From: Neckera pumila
Taxonomy: Eukaryota; Streptophyta; Bryopsida; Hypnales; Neckeraceae
Direction of reading: 5' to 3'
Assembly (NCBI GenBank): GCA_963969595.1
Contig: OZ018409.1
Span: 3,040,501-3,104,500, forward strand
DNA: 64,000 nt
Part shown: in pieces, positions 1-21,040 of the stretch
Layout of the letters: each line of letters opens with the position of its first letter
Position numbering within the stretch: position 1 is the first letter of the stretch
The notes under the pieces: model-generated
The model's database searches: none
Seen by the model: the letters and a program-made list of their open reading frames with translations, nothing else
What the model was told of the DNA's origin: nothing
Made by a program: the position numbers and the translations under genes

Positions 1-533
1 ACCTTAAGTTTGGCTGTTTGTTTTGTTTTGTTTGTTTTGTTACTTTGAGATCTCTCGGACTGTATGTCCCTTGGTACCATCAGAAAGGGTTTGGCGAGAA
101 GGGGTGCACAAGTTTGGTTTTATGGCGTTTGGACCTATGGTGCAGAAGTTATTGAATTTCAAAGTATTTATGGCTCAAAAAATTCGAAAATTACTTTTAC
201 TTTAGTTTTGACTGAGGCAAAGGTACAAGGCTTGGTTTTGTGGCGTTTGGAGCTACGGTGGGGAAGTTATTGAATTTCAAAGTATTTATGGATCACAAAA
301 TTAGAAAATTACTTTTACTTTGATTTTGGTCACGTTCTTGGTACCATTGGAAGCTCTTGGTGAGGAGGGGTGGACGGTTTGTTTTGTGGCATTTGGAATG
401 ACAACGTGAAAGATATTGAATTTCAAAAAATTTATTATGAATTAGAAAACTAGAAAATTATTTTTATTATGATCTTGGCTATGGCAACGGCACAAGGGTA
501 CACTAGTGGAGAATGAAAGAATGAAGCACTGGC
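1..533 (+). repeat. Dispersed repeat G, internally repeated unit
   Basis: About three diverged copies of a roughly 150-170 bp unit lie here. Each has the order: a 'ggtaccat' block, 'tttggttttgtggcgtttgg', 'gaagttattgaatttcaaag', then 'gaaaattacttttactt'. Relatives occur at about 4240-4895 and 4915-5230 and, inverted, at about 22145-22395. Several copies end near a short 'acactagt' block. No coding capacity is convincing. The class of element is unknown. Confidence 0.6.
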
Positions 534-597
534 TTACCTCATAGACTGGAGGGGGGTAATTGCGCAACTTCAAGGACCCAATCAGAGACACCTTTTG

Positions 598-1530
598 TTA
601 ACCCCTAAAGGACCCACATGTATTTTTTGGCAACATAGAAATTTTGGGCAGGTACGTGTGATTGGAGATTTGCATATTTTGGGCTAAAATTTTATAGAAG
701 GTGGGGACGAGGAATATCTTTTGTATGCACCAAATTTCATGACATTTGGAAATACAAGTCAAAGGTTATGGCCTAATATGTTGTTTGTTTTTCAACTTGA
801 GCAGTCCGGGCAGATCAGAAAAAATCATTTTTTTCAAAAATAAAAATTTGAAATCGGTTTAGTAGATTTATATATATGTAGAAGGCTTTGAATCATTCCA
901 TTCTGATCAATGAGTCAAACGTTACGAGAATTTTTAGTTTGTGGGGAGTTATGGACTGTCTACTCTAAAATAAACTTTGAAGTTGTTTTATTTCACTCAA
1001 TCTTCAATATTTTTCAAAAAAAATAAAATTTTAGGATGTAGATTGTTTATTACAACATTGCAACCATTGGGATTGGCATTTTTCAATTCTATAATTAACT
1101 TCTTAAATTTTTTGTGTTTTGAACTATTCTCTACTTCTTTCTACTTACTATTTTTTTCCTATATGTTGTACAATTCCAAATGATTTGAAAATTTTCAAGC
1201 ATGTAGCTAACTTGCTCTGAGAATGAATCCAAAGTGAAGCACAACCATTTTGGAAATTTTTTCATAATAATCTGACCTTGTGAAGTACAGCTGCCCGATT
1301 TTTCGCAAGGCCCAAAAAAAGACTTTTGCCACTTCAGACGCTAATATCTTGCAATCTACACCATGAAAATTTTTGAAGTTTTTTCCACATATTCTTAAAC
1401 CAAATTACTATAAGATCCTACGGTTACATGTGTCCAAAAATGAAATTCCCAAAAATTTGGTACTTGTCCTAGAAATGGCAGTTTTGGAGCATTTTTGGTG
1501 AGAACATAGTTAAAGAACTTTAGGAGTTAA
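598..1530 (+). mobile_element. TTAA-flanked inverted-repeat element, subfamily A
   Basis: The element is bounded by TTAA at both ends, with inverted termini CCCCTAAAGG on the left and a slightly changed CTTTAGGAG on the right. Its length is about 933 bp. The right part ('ggcagttttggagcatttttgg') recurs at the ends of the copies at 23842-24772 and 48191-48831 and, inverted, at 56015, 60690 and 61318. The left part resembles the right end of the inverted copy at 56015-56946. There is no transposase ORF, so this is a non-autonomous element. The TTAA target and terminal motif fit piggyBac-type elements; that class is inferred. Confidence 0.75.
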
Positions 1531-2138
1531 CCTTCTGTTCTGTTATGCTGGCTTCACTTGTGTGAACAACAATTACATATGGACATAATTGCATAATGCC
1601 CTCATTTAATAATGCCCTCATTTAATTCAATCCTGTTTTTTTGTTTTTATTGAAACGCCGATGGACTATTTCCACTGATAGAGGAAAAAATAACAGTGAA
1701 CCAAGGGAGCCAGTCCCTGGCAAAAAATTTTACATTCTGAGACAACCAACTAAACCACCCAAACGGAGCAACAAAAACCAAGCTGAGAGGAGGATGGGGC
1801 CAGGGAGGACTGACCCCTCTGTTGCCCCAACCCGGGGTAAATGTAAAAATTGCCCCCTATTTGGGGCCGTGTAAAATTTGTTTCTCTTCACCTCCCTAGA
1901 CTAATTTGGGTCTCTGGTTGCAAATATGATTTCAAAATTTGCAAATTTTTTCATGGATGGCAAATAGAAAGATTCCAGTGTTTTATCCAGGGGTAGAAAA
2001 CGGGGCAATAGAGGGGTTAGTCCTCCTTGGCCGGAGGATGGGGCCACCCAGTTTGCTAACAGTCTATTGAAGCTCCCAATCTTTGGCAAAGCTAAACTCC
2101 ACCACATTGAGAGACCAGAGCGCACCCCAAAAACACTA
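1531..2138. mobile_element. Region with small GC-rich inverted-repeat element
   Basis: Within this gene-free stretch, 1804-2026 has near-perfect inverted ends: GGAGGACTGACCCCTCTG at 1804 and its complement ending at 2026. It looks like a MITE of about 223 bp. A 14-bp direct repeat, GGAGGATGGGGCCA, occurs just outside each end (1789-1802 and 2033-2046). This may be an insertion footprint or chance. Short ORFs overlapping the arms are by-products of the repeat. Nothing else was recognised. Confidence 0.5.
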
Positions 2139-2589
2139 AGGTAAAAGACCCCATTGCGGTTAGAATTAGGAGTGTGCCCTCATGCCATTGTTGAAATTTT
2201 TCAAATATTTTCCCACACAAAGATAAGTGTGAGAGACAGTGAGGACATTTGAAATTACATTTTTTGGATCAAATATGAATTAGTTCTGAATTTTTGAAGT
2301 GATCAGCCCATAGAGGTTTGTAGGCTACCTCATGACCAACAAAATCTAAATCCAATATGGTCATCTTCCTATCCAATGTAGTCAACATTTTCAAACATGG
2401 GAGAAAAAATCTAAAAATCTAAAAAATCAGTTTCTGCACAGAATTTTACACTAAAAAGTTGGAAGTACTTATTGAGGTCACTAATTACTCCATAACTACC
2501 ATATAAGGCATTCATTGTGGTCTGAAAACCACAATGGGGTCATTAGGTGTCTATCATGGACCATTTGACTACAATGGGGTCTTTTACCT
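2139..2589 (+). mobile_element. Inverted-repeat element K, copy 1
   Basis: The ends are AGGTAAAAGACCCCATTG and its complement. The interior is repeated in inverted orientation at 44909-45349, with the same blocks about 'cataactaccatataaggc' and 'cctcatgaccaac'. It is about 450 bp long with no ORF of note. The target duplication is not clear (TA or TAA at the edge), so the superfamily is not assigned. Confidence 0.65.
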
Positions 2590-2855
2590 TACACTAAATA
2601 GTGCAATTGGGTTGCCTTGCCAGTTAGGTTGCCTTATCCCAAGAGAAGTTACCTCATGTTACCTCATGACTCATAGCTTGTCCATATGGAGGCACAAACC
2701 ATTCTCTGATCCCGAGCCATGAATTAGTGTACCACCCCATGTAGCACACATGTTTCTTCACATCTTTGCATCCTTCTATAGTAACGCGGGTGTTGATATA
2801 GTGTAGAATTCAAGATATTAGTTTGGGGCAACCTAATTGCACTATTCACTGTAGT
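2589..2855 (+). mobile_element. Inverted-repeat element E, copy 1
   Basis: The left end has 'aatagtgcaattgggttgcc' and the right end 'ggcaacctaattgcactatt', which are inverted repeats of each other. Other members are at 39831-39941, 54978-55576 and 59288-59528. This copy directly abuts element K at 2139-2589. It contains a 'catatggaggcacaaacc' block shared with the copy at 54978. It is non-coding and MITE-like. Confidence 0.65.
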
Positions 2856-4240
2856 TAGCAACCAAGTGTTGTCATAATGCCTCAGAAAGATCTCAGACTT
2901 GTTGGAGTATAACTAGCAAAGTTTGGTGGTCTTTAGCCATGCCACCTTGGCATGATCTATGAAGGCCTCCTAGAGCACTTGCTCAAGTTTGTGTGTAGGC
3001 CACAATAAGGTGTTGAAACAAATGGCGTTTCTGTCCAGACAGGCAATCCAAATGACAAAGCTCCTAAAGAAAGACCACATAGAGGTACCTTTCCCTTCAA
3101 CCGCCTAGATAACATTGACCCCAAAATGCATTGTTGCCGCGTTACACCAACCACTGGGCGTTGATAGGTGGGATTTCAAGTGTTGTATACAACACTGAGA
3201 GGGCGAAATCCCATGCATGCTTTGTTTTGGTGCAGTGGTGGAACCAATGGATAATAATTTCATCAATGCCATCACTGATGGAATCATCCAAAAAAATTGC
3301 TATTAATTGATTATAGTTGTTAATTCATGTAGCGCCATTCAAAACTCTATCACAGTGTCCATTTTTCATTCAAGAATAAAAAAGAAATTGAAACATTTAG
3401 TAGAAAGTGTTTTTAAATCACTTCGTTGGTGTTTTAATAATCAACTATAGTATATAAAATTTAATATGGGATATTTAACTATTTTTTATTATTTTTCAAA
3501 TCATCTTAAATATCAAAAGGAGGGGCTAGATTTAAAAGGAATTCAAAATTGAAGATTCTTTTGGATTTTATAATTGAAGCATGAAAAGTGAGTTGTAAAG
3601 TAGTGAACAACCGAAAAATCATGGTGAAATTCTTGTGTATACATGTATATTTTCTATTGACATTATATCAGCTGCTAAATTCTAAAAAATATGAAAAATT
3701 AAAAACTAAAAATTTAATAGGTTTTCATTCATGAAAATGATTTGACTATATGTGTTTTAACAATAATCAGTGTTTTTAAAAAAGTACTCTCATTTATATT
3801 TGTAAAATAGGCTAATTGAAAATTATTTCATTCTTGTTCCTTGGTTCCTTAGTAGTGTATCCCAAGCATCTTTACGCCCATAGCTCTTAAAACTTAATAT
3901 ATTCAAAATACATATGACCATCCAACCAACAAGCAATGCACAAATGGGACATGCGTCTATACGACTTGATAGTCTACATTGTTTAGTACAGTGAAGAGTG
4001 TGAGGAATCTATTTACATCCATGAAAATAGATGAAACCTACAATATAGGGATTATTTTTTTTTCATCCAAAAGAGTTTACATTCATCTAAAATAGAGCAA
4101 TAAGGTTTTAAGACTTGGCAGCATTTTATAATTTCATCCATTGTGAGAGCAAGAAGATATTGCTAAAATATTACTTGAAAAAAAATCATCGCTTTTAGCA
4201 AAAAATTGCTCAAACCCCATATATTCAAGCTAGTCCTACA
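2856..4240. other. Gene-free AT-rich interval
   Basis: No gene was found. From about 3990 to 4260 there is a diverged, inverted relative of the element at 24841-25138; shared blocks include 'atttacatccatg', 'gatgaaacc' and 'cttggcagcatttt'. The remainder is AT-rich with short ORFs that lack family features. Confidence 0.5.
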
Positions 4241-5230
4241 TTTATTTAGCTTGAGTTTTTAATTATATTTAGAATATTTGTTATGTTTGTTTTGTTTATT
4301 AGTTGCGATAAGATCTCCAGAACTATATTTTTCCAATGAATTATGTTTTTTATACCATTTGAAAGCTCTTTGCAAAGAAGGCGGTGTATGGACTTTATTT
4401 TGTAGTGTTTGGATCTACGATGTGAAAATTATGGATTTTTGAGTAATTTTTTTGGATCTTAAATCATCTTAAGTTATAGATCTTTTGGATCGTGTACCCC
4501 CCCCCCCCCCCCCCCCCCTCTCCAGTCATGTCCATGGAAGCTCTCTATAAGAAAAAGTGCATGGGCTTTGTTTTGTAACGTTTGAATCTACAATGTGAAA
4601 GTTATGGATTTTGAGTTATTTTTTGGATCTTAAATCATCCTAAATTATAGATCTTTTGGACCATTTCTGCTTCAATCACATTCTTCATATTATTGGAAAG
4701 CTCTCGGAAGGAAGGACCATCCGATCTAGTTTGTAGCATTTGGACCTACAGTGTGAAAGTTAAGAATTTTGGAGCAATTTATGAATAAAAAATTGAATGA
4801 AATTACTCCGTATCTTTTACTTTGGGAGCAAGGGGGTTTCATCATATTTTACATTGTGCCAACAACATAGGGCTACACTAGTCTATACTTTAATTGATTG
4901 TTTCTTCATTTGATTGTTTGTTTGTTTTGTTTTTGTTTTGTTAGATACGCTACAATCTAAGAAACTACAAGTTGTTCGGCCGCATTCTTGGAATTGTTGA
5001 AAAGCTCTCCATGAAGAAAAGTGCATGGACTTATTTTGTGGTATTTGGACCTGTAGTGTAAAATTATGGATTTTTGAATTACTTTTAAATAAAAAAAATA
5101 GAAATAATTTATCCTTTGTTTTGAAAAAAATATATTCTTCTTATTGCATGTCTAAGTGCCACAAAACAAAGCCCTTGCACTCCTTTGAGGAGGGGTGCAT
5201 GGGCTTTTAAATGCGTAATATATACATTGT
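4240..5230 (+). repeat. Dispersed repeat G, two further blocks, with a C22 tract
   Basis: There are repeated units related to 1-533: 'ttttgtagtgtttggatctac', 'gtgaaaattatggattttt', and 'gatcttaaatcatc' twice. A run of 22 cytosines lies at 4497-4518 between two units, which is striking in AT-rich DNA. A second block starts at about 4915. No protein-coding gene was seen. Confidence 0.6.
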
Positions 5231-5452
5231 AAAGAGGTTTATAAATCCATCCCTGACCTTGTCTAATTTCAATTCATACACTACTGCAAACTTCATCACT
5301 TTTCATTCTCAAAATAGTGACAAAACGTGGGGTGAGTGGAAAAAAGTCACAAACGACAAAATGTGAAGCCAAATTCACTATTAATCATTTTCAACCTTTG
5401 ACAAGTGAGAAACAATATAGGTCCAAATTTCCAAAATGAAAAATGAAAGGGT

Positions 5453-5732
5453 CATTAGAGGGGATTTGGAGGCTTGGAAGACTGTGAGTTCCCCTATGTT
5501 CCTAGATTGCGAGAATGCAGTTGCAGCAGCTGGTTGACATGGCACAACAATTGCCACGTCATTTTTGAAAAAAAAAAAAAAATTGCTTAAAATGATCTTT
5601 TGGTAAATTTATATATTTTTTTTTTGAAAAAACAAAATATTCTAACACGCCCGTACCGCCATTCACTGAATCTGGCCAAATTGGGGAGTGGGCTTGAAAT
5701 GGTCTTCTAAGGCCCCTGAATCCCCTCTAATG
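5453..5732 (+). mobile_element. Inverted-repeat element F, copy 1
   Basis: The ends are CATTAGAGGGGATT and AATCCCCTCTAATG, with further inverted similarity inward. It is about 280 bp long and non-coding. A diverged copy lies at 45348-45648, with a shared interior ('gttgcagcagctgg'/'gttgctgggctgatg' and a 'cacgtcattttt' block). MITE-like; superfamily not assigned. Confidence 0.65.
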
Positions 5733-5827
5733 TTGTTGTAGCAATAGTTCATAAGAAAACTCAACAAGTTTAATCGCTAAGTTCCAATGTATTTTGTTCC
5801 CCTATTATTTGACCATCCATGTCGGGT

Positions 5828-6322
5828 GGTTGCAAGAAAGCCCGACTGATTTTTGTAGCATTTTCCACAATACTCATTTTTTGAAGAGGGAATATTGTAT
5901 AAGTAGAAAAATAATTTTTTTTAAATGTGAAAAAATATGTTTAGTGTATAAATGTTTAAGAAGAAGGACAAAGCCTTGTTAGCATGCATATGGAGGACAT
6001 AAAATAAAATATTTTTGAATTTCCTTTGGTAGAAAGATGACTTCCTACTATGGAAATAGACCACAAAAGTTCTAGATCATCAATTTTGGATACTCCCCAA
6101 TACCAAAGAATCCTAAACCATTAAGTTAGCACATTTAGCTCAATTGGAATATTAATATTAGAAAATTTTTGATATTTTTTGAAAAATAAAGGATCTAATA
6201 AGTTATCCATTTCCAATAAAAATTTCAAATTAATCGGGTGTATGCTTTAAAAGTTATAGCCGATAAGAACTTCGTCATTCTAAGTGTGACGCAAAATAGT
6301 ACCAATCATTCTTGCAATCACC
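5828..6322 (+). mobile_element. Inverted-repeat element H, copy 1
   Basis: The left end 'ggttgcaagaaag' is the rough complement of the right end 'cattcttgcaatcacc'. Shared interior blocks ('gtagcattttccacaatactc', 'aaaatttcaaattaat', 'gcaaaatagtacc') recur in intron 4 of the ABCC gene (about 12735-13442) and, inverted, at about 20353-21040. No transposase is visible. Confidence 0.6.
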
Positions 6323-9300
6323 TTGTCTCAAAAACTCACATTTACAAATATTCACAAATTTTCATGGACTTTTTACAAAGCAAAAATTATCTAAAAATCG
6401 CAAAATACTCACTTGGTTTGTCATCCCAAGCTATCAATGCTCTTTATAAATACTCAAAATTTTGTGCCTTATGAATTAAACTATTAAATGCAATCTCATC
6501 GCGCTAGTCCAAACAAACTCCAACACCAAAGCAAGTATAACCTAGAAATTGTCCAACTTGCAGTATGCATAAAATTGTTGTGTCTTTTGAATACATTGCA
6601 CAAAATACTAAATAATCTTCTCAACGGACAAGATTTTTCTTGAAGACGGCGCCACCAGTGGTGATTGTTTCCTTTTTAAATGCAAATTGATAGCATGCAT
6701 GGGAAGAGAGGTCATTATTTTTGTATAGAGATCAACGGTTGTGAGTTTTTTCAACGAAGGGGATTGTAGGGCCACAATTATACTCATCTTTTTGCCACAT
6801 TGCACATTGTGATCCTATGTCATCTATTAGTTGTAAAAATTTCACATTATTTTGAGAAAATTTTGAAATCACCAAAATTTAAACTAAATAGTGAAACTAT
6901 TCATATAAAGTGCAATTGATGCTAAATTTTAATTGAAAATCTCTCAAGGTTTATATTTGTATCAAACATCATGGTTTGTATCTTTTTGTTATTTCATAAT
7001 TTTTTTTAATTTTAATTTTTAATTTTTTTAAATAAAATTACCAATAAACAGCCAAAGAATATTAATGAAAATCCAAAATCCAATTGAAATTTAGTACTTT
7101 CTTGGCTCCAATATCTATGTGAAAATTCTTAAAGTTTAAAATTGCATATCATGCTTCTTTGTACAACTCAACCTTTGACTTATTTTTTTTCTTTCTCTTT
7201 GCATTGGCAACTTTGTCATATAGTAGGATTGGTGAGATATAGGAACTGAAGTTTCTAAAGCAAGATGAAGCCAATTTGGTCACCCAGACAATGACAATTT
7301 ATATAGCTTGTGGGGATTTTCAAATTTATAAAATCTAATATTTATTTGTAAATCACATGTATCTAATTGTTTTCATTATATATAAATAATTTTATGAGTA
7401 AATTGTCTAAAATTTTGATTCTTTATGTTGAAACTCTTAAAACGATTTTCTAAAATAAAGAATCATAATTTATATTCCAAAAGAAAATCATCACTCTAAT
7501 ATATTTATTTAACCTATGCCAAATAATTTATCCATACTTCAATTTAGTGATTGACAAAACTAATAAACAAATAATCATTTATAAATCCTACAAATAAATA
7601 TAAAGTCATTTTTTTTCTACAAATTTGTACACAATGAAAATACTATGTATGGAGTATTATATTAGTACAAGTAGTGCAATGTGTAGAAATTAAGTTTATT
7701 ATTAATACAATTACTTTTATTTTTATTTATAAAAAAACATGTTCAATTTTTTTTGTTATAGTAAGTTTATATCAAATATATAAATTTATGGATTACCAGT
7801 TTACTTCATTTGAAAATTTGATAAATTTAATAAAGAATATAATAGTCCAAAAAATGTCAAAAATATAAAATCAATAGAAATAAATTATATTTTAAAATAT
7901 AAAGTTTTATATTGATATCTGATTTTATTATTTAAAAATTCAACTTAATTTGTGAAGATTATACTTCATCCAAAAATAAGACAAGAATAATAATAAATAC
8001 TTTATTTCTAGAATTGTTAGATTTTTTGGTTTCAATTTATTTATATTTTTTAATAATCTATAATTTTTATTATAAAAATCAATTTTGTGCCTTTGCAAAA
8101 TAAGTTTTATATAAATAAGCATTAATTTAGGCTTTTTTCATGGATTAGTGTTGTTCAATAGTTTCCATAGTTATGTGACATTGTTGAGTTACCCTTGTTG
8201 ATAGTTTCTACAATAATTCCATAAATTCTTTTCTAATTACCTTATCATTTATGATAAAGGCCTTTGGGCAAATTCAATTTGTTGGTTCTTACATTATTGA
8301 AATCAAGTGAATCCAACGCTTTAAATAAGGTTCATTTGATGAACTGATTCCATCTAAATTGAATGTATAGGTGAATTAAATTTGTGTGGATTTCCACAAA
8401 TGAATTTGAAAAACTTATAATTTATAAACTATAGCTCTACCATATTATTCCATTGTAAAATAATTATTTTTTTTTGTTGTTAGATTGTAATATCTGAACC
8501 TAGATTTTAGGTTAATCTAAAAATAAATTTTAATGTAGCTTCTTCCAAATATTGTCTATGATTTTAAGTGGAAATATTATAGGCAATATTTTGAGGAAAC
8601 AACATTCAAATAAGGTTTTAATTCAATGAGGAGCACAACGATTAGTTGTGGAGTGCTAAATTGCTCTATTGATTCCACATCATGTTGAGTAATGTTTTAA
8701 TCATATGGTTTGTGTTTTTTTTTCATTTTTTATGAGTTTATTGGTATCATAATGGAATTATGTGGGAAGTTAATGATTATTGCCATAATCACTCTTTATA
8801 TGCTCTTTTCTTCCATTCCCATACCTCCTCCTGCCACACTCTCTAAAAACCTCCTTATTTGTTTTCATTTGTGTTATTGCTACGTTCTTGCCCTTTATTC
8901 AATGGCCAATTGGGGATGGAAGTAATTCATTTTCATTTAAAAAATAATCAATCTTCTTTGTATAACTAGAATACTTTTTTTAATAGAAATATCTTCTTTA
9001 TTAGCTCTAAGAATCAACAAAGAAGCTATCAAGTGAGACTCAATTTTCAAAGCTTTCTATCTTCAATCATTATTTTGTCCATTTAATCATTGAAATCACA
9101 ACCTAAAATGAATCCTAATAAAAATCTTAGGATTGTCTATTTTAGTCATTGGACGTATCATTTGGAAATATTTGGTTGTTGATATCATATTAAAAAAATA
9201 GAATTGGTGTTGCTCATTCTCTTCTTGTATTTTTCAAATCAAGATTTTGATGTTATTTTAGAATTCTTGATAAGTGATTAAGAAGAAATTTTATAGAATC

Positions 9301-9872
9301 ATAAAATTAAACAAAATATTTTCATCAGTAGTTATACAATTATTAATTTGCTTCATTATTGAGCATTCTCTTTTCTACATGCTTGTACAAAACAATGCTA
9401 AAAAGTCAATGGTGCAAGATTAATGGAAAATAAAATCTTTTGTTTTTGTTTTTTTTAAGAAAAAATTCTTTAAGGATTTTTATAATCATATTTTGTGTCG
9501 TCGTAATTATTTATTTTTGTTTTAAACTATATAAGTATTTATAAAGCTTGAATGATGAGTATTAAAAATTACTCAAATTTTTAATAAACTAATCAACAAA
9601 AATAGATTTGAAATAATTTTATTTTTGTTTTCCAATATTTAGAGTAATGAATCATCATTCTACTATCAAATATGTCATAAGGCATAGAAATTGATGATCA
9701 TCATTTTCTTGTCAATTTGTCATTTAATTCATAAGACAAGTCTTATAATGTTATATCTACACAATTTCTCCGATTCTTCAAAAAAAGTTGAAGGATAAAT
9801 CTCTTGAGAGGCAATAGTTCATTGAGCAATAGGGCATTGAATCCACAATTATTTGAGTAATGGGGCATCCTA
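6323..9872. other. AT-rich gene desert upstream of the ABCC gene
   Basis: This is strongly AT-rich with many homopolymer runs. No ORF shows a recognised domain. The 71-residue ORF at 8710-8925 is hydrophobic but unsupported. The last few hundred bases must hold the ABCC promoter and leader; I cannot point to a specific TATA box with confidence. Confidence 0.5.
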
Positions 9873-18255
<8,383 letters not shown>

Positions 18256-19175
18256 TGATTCTACTACTTGATGGCTCATTCTAAATGGATCTATGTATCC
18301 GCTAACAATCAATTGGCCTCAATCTAACTTTCAAATGTTCCAAAACTTTGAAGCTTCAATCACTAGGTATTCCACAATAATACAGCTACAATCTAAAAGA
18401 TCATGCTGAAAAAGACAATATAATCAAGCAATAGTTTATCATGGTCTTATATTGAACATATAGGCATTATGTAGTACAAGATCATGATATAATATCCTTT
18501 CATTGAACTTGTTACAATCATTTAGGACTTCCATGTTCAGTGTCAGCACTAATGTTTAGAACATTAAATCAAAAGTTTAGTGTCAATATTCAGTGTCTAA
18601 TCCAAAAAATTACTAGACACTAAACTGCAGATTTTGTTATTACATTATGTAGGACATTGAACTTATTACAATCATTTAAGACAACAATAACTGCAAAATG
18701 AGTGCTATAATCATTGTGGACAACTCATTTAGGACATTGTTTTCTATTAATGTCAAGGCAAGGGCAATGGGCTTGGGCAAGTCTTGTATTGCCTTAGATG
18801 GAGTGATGGAGTTTGATAACCAATACTAGAGCCATTGCAACATTTGCAACAACATTTGCAACAACATTTGGTTGCAAAAGAAATACATTATTTTGTTTTA
18901 TAAGGGAGTTCTAAGAATTTACCATAATAGTAATGAAACAGAGTAAGTTTACTATATAAAAGATTGTGTTAATGATTAAATTGAGATAGTAAATCCCATT
19001 TGATTGCCTCTATAGTGAACTCTTAAAATTTCCTTTTGTTTAGTTTTCTAGGATTGGATGGTAAAGTCAAGTTAGGGTGCTTCCAAACTATGGATGAATA
19101 ATTCTATGTATGAATTTACACCCATGCATGTGTAGATGAAATTGTGACTAGAAGTTGTAATGCCCTACTTTTAAC
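18256..19175. other. Gene-free interval after the ABCC gene
   Basis: This is the 3' flank of the transporter. Between about 18490 and 18730 there are short imperfect repeats ('taggacattg', 'cttgttacaatcatttagga', 'cagtgtc'). No gene was recognised. Confidence 0.4.
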
Positions 19176-20110
19176 TTAACCTCTAAAGGCCCAAGGCCAT
19201 TTTTCTGCCAAAAAACACCAAAAATTGCCAATTATTTTAGCAAAGAGTGAAAAAAAATTAAAAATGTCTTTTTTGCACATCTAACCATAGGATCTTGCAC
19301 CTAATTAGTATAAGAATGTGTGGAAAAAATTTCAGAATTTTTGACTGCAGAGATTGCAAGATATCTACGTTCAAAGTAAAAAAAACAAGTTTTTCAGCAC
19401 ATTGTGGGACTGGTTTTTTTGACTTTGAACATTTTTAACCTAAAACTTTTGTCCTATGGAGTTTTGAGCTTTCAATGTTTATAGTGGAGACTTGAGTTGA
19501 CAATCTACCAAGAAAAAAAGAATTCAAAAATACTTAATTTTCATTATTAAAAAAATTGTTAAGTAGAAGTAGGTATGAGATAGAAGGAAAATCTAAAATA
19601 TTCATATCTTTTATATGGAATTAAAAAGCACTACTTCCAATGGTGAGATTGTTCTAGAAAGTAAATTAAACCATGCCAAAAAAAAATTTGAAAAATTTGA
19701 AAAATTGCATTCAGAAATGAGTCCTACAAGTTATTTTTTTCAAAAAGATGCTCTAACTGCTCAAAAAACAAGAATGTCCATAACTTTCTCATAACAAATC
19801 CAAATGAAGTGAATCAAAGCTTTAAGATAGTCAAAAATATAATCTATGAGAAAAAATATCAAGAAAAAAAAAAAAAAGTGCAAATTTTTTTTGTTGCCCG
19901 CCTTGCCCCCCCATCCCCTATTTTGAGCTTATTCGGTCATTAATTTTGTTCCCGGGCACCAATTGTGAAAAAAATTATATTCCCACAAAGCTAATCAGCT
20001 TTTCTACCTCCAAAAAAAGTTTAAAAAAATCAGGAGAAAATTTCAGCTTGTAGATACTTGCCCGAAAATGCATTTGTCCCCCGAAGGAACAACGGGCTTT
20101 TAGGAGTTAA
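19176..20110 (-). mobile_element. TTAA-flanked element, subfamily B (inverted copy)
   Basis: TTAA lies at both ends. The termini are CCTCTAAAGG and CTTTTAGGAG. It is about 935 bp and is the reverse-orientation relative of 22741-23568 and 43351-44284; shared blocks include 'gtgggactgg', 'cttgcaatct' (inverted) and 'aagcttatt'. It has no transposase. Confidence 0.7.
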
Positions 20111-20352
20111 AAGAAATACTAACTTCACTCTTGATTTATCCGATCATAAATTGTTCCTAACCAAGTTATTTGAAGAATCTAGGTAGTGCATTACAAAATA
20201 ATATTTATGCTTTTGATTTTAAATTTAGATGGGGTCTTGCCTCAAAAATAATAATGATCAAAAATAGATTATATAATGTTAATATTTAAACTTGTATGAC
20301 TTTGAAATTTTTAAATGATTGCGTTTAAAAAAATACAGAGCTTTTTTGGATG

Positions 20353-21040
20353 AATGCAAGAAACACCGGTACTATTTAGCATCTCAATGGAAGTGACGAA
20401 GTTGTGAACGGCCATAGCTTTTGGAGTTTTTAAAAAAGATGTCAAAATTTATATTAATTAGAAGCCTTATTTTTCAAAAAAAATTGAAAAAGCGTTTTCT
20501 AATTAATTTTGAATTTAGCTAATTTGTCACACTTTGCAATTTAGGGTTTTTTAGTACTAGGGAGCATCTAGAATTATTGATCTAGAGCTGAAATTTTTGT
20601 GGTCTATTTCCATATTAGAAAGTCATCTTTCTACTAAAGGAAATTTAAAAATATTTTATTTTATATCCTCTACATGCGTGTTAATAGGGCTTTTTTGCGT
20701 GAGTATTTTTGAATGTTGAAGATGGTTCCAGGATCACTCTTTTGGTGAAATTTGTTTATCATAAAGTTCTCCCAAATTGACAATTTTTATATCTTAAATT
20801 TTTTTTCCTTCTTTTTTACAATTTAAAATATAGAAGTACATATTTTCATAAGATTTTGCACTTTTCATGAGATTTTCTAGTTTTCCTACCTAGCTTCCTA
20901 CAATACTTTTTTCTTAAAGGTTTATACATTGAATTTTTTTTTAATTTTTTAATTTTTTTTTTCTAATTATACAATACTCCTAAAAAAACATGGGTACTAT
21001 GGAAAACGCTACAAACCGGTCAATCTTTCTTGCAAACCTC
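20353..21040 (-). mobile_element. Element H, copy 3 (inverted)
   Basis: This is the reverse complement of the element H layout: it starts with 'gaatgcaagaaacaccggtac' and ends near 'accggtcaatctttcttgc'. Interior similarity to 5828-6322 and ABCC intron 4 includes 'gtaggaccac'-like and 'catgcgtgttaatagggc' blocks. It is longer than copy 1, so copy 1 may carry a deletion. Confidence 0.55.

Noticed and set aside
1901..2125. 74-codon minus-strand ORF
   Set aside because: It overlaps the arms of the inverted-repeat element at 1804-2026 and has no protein features.
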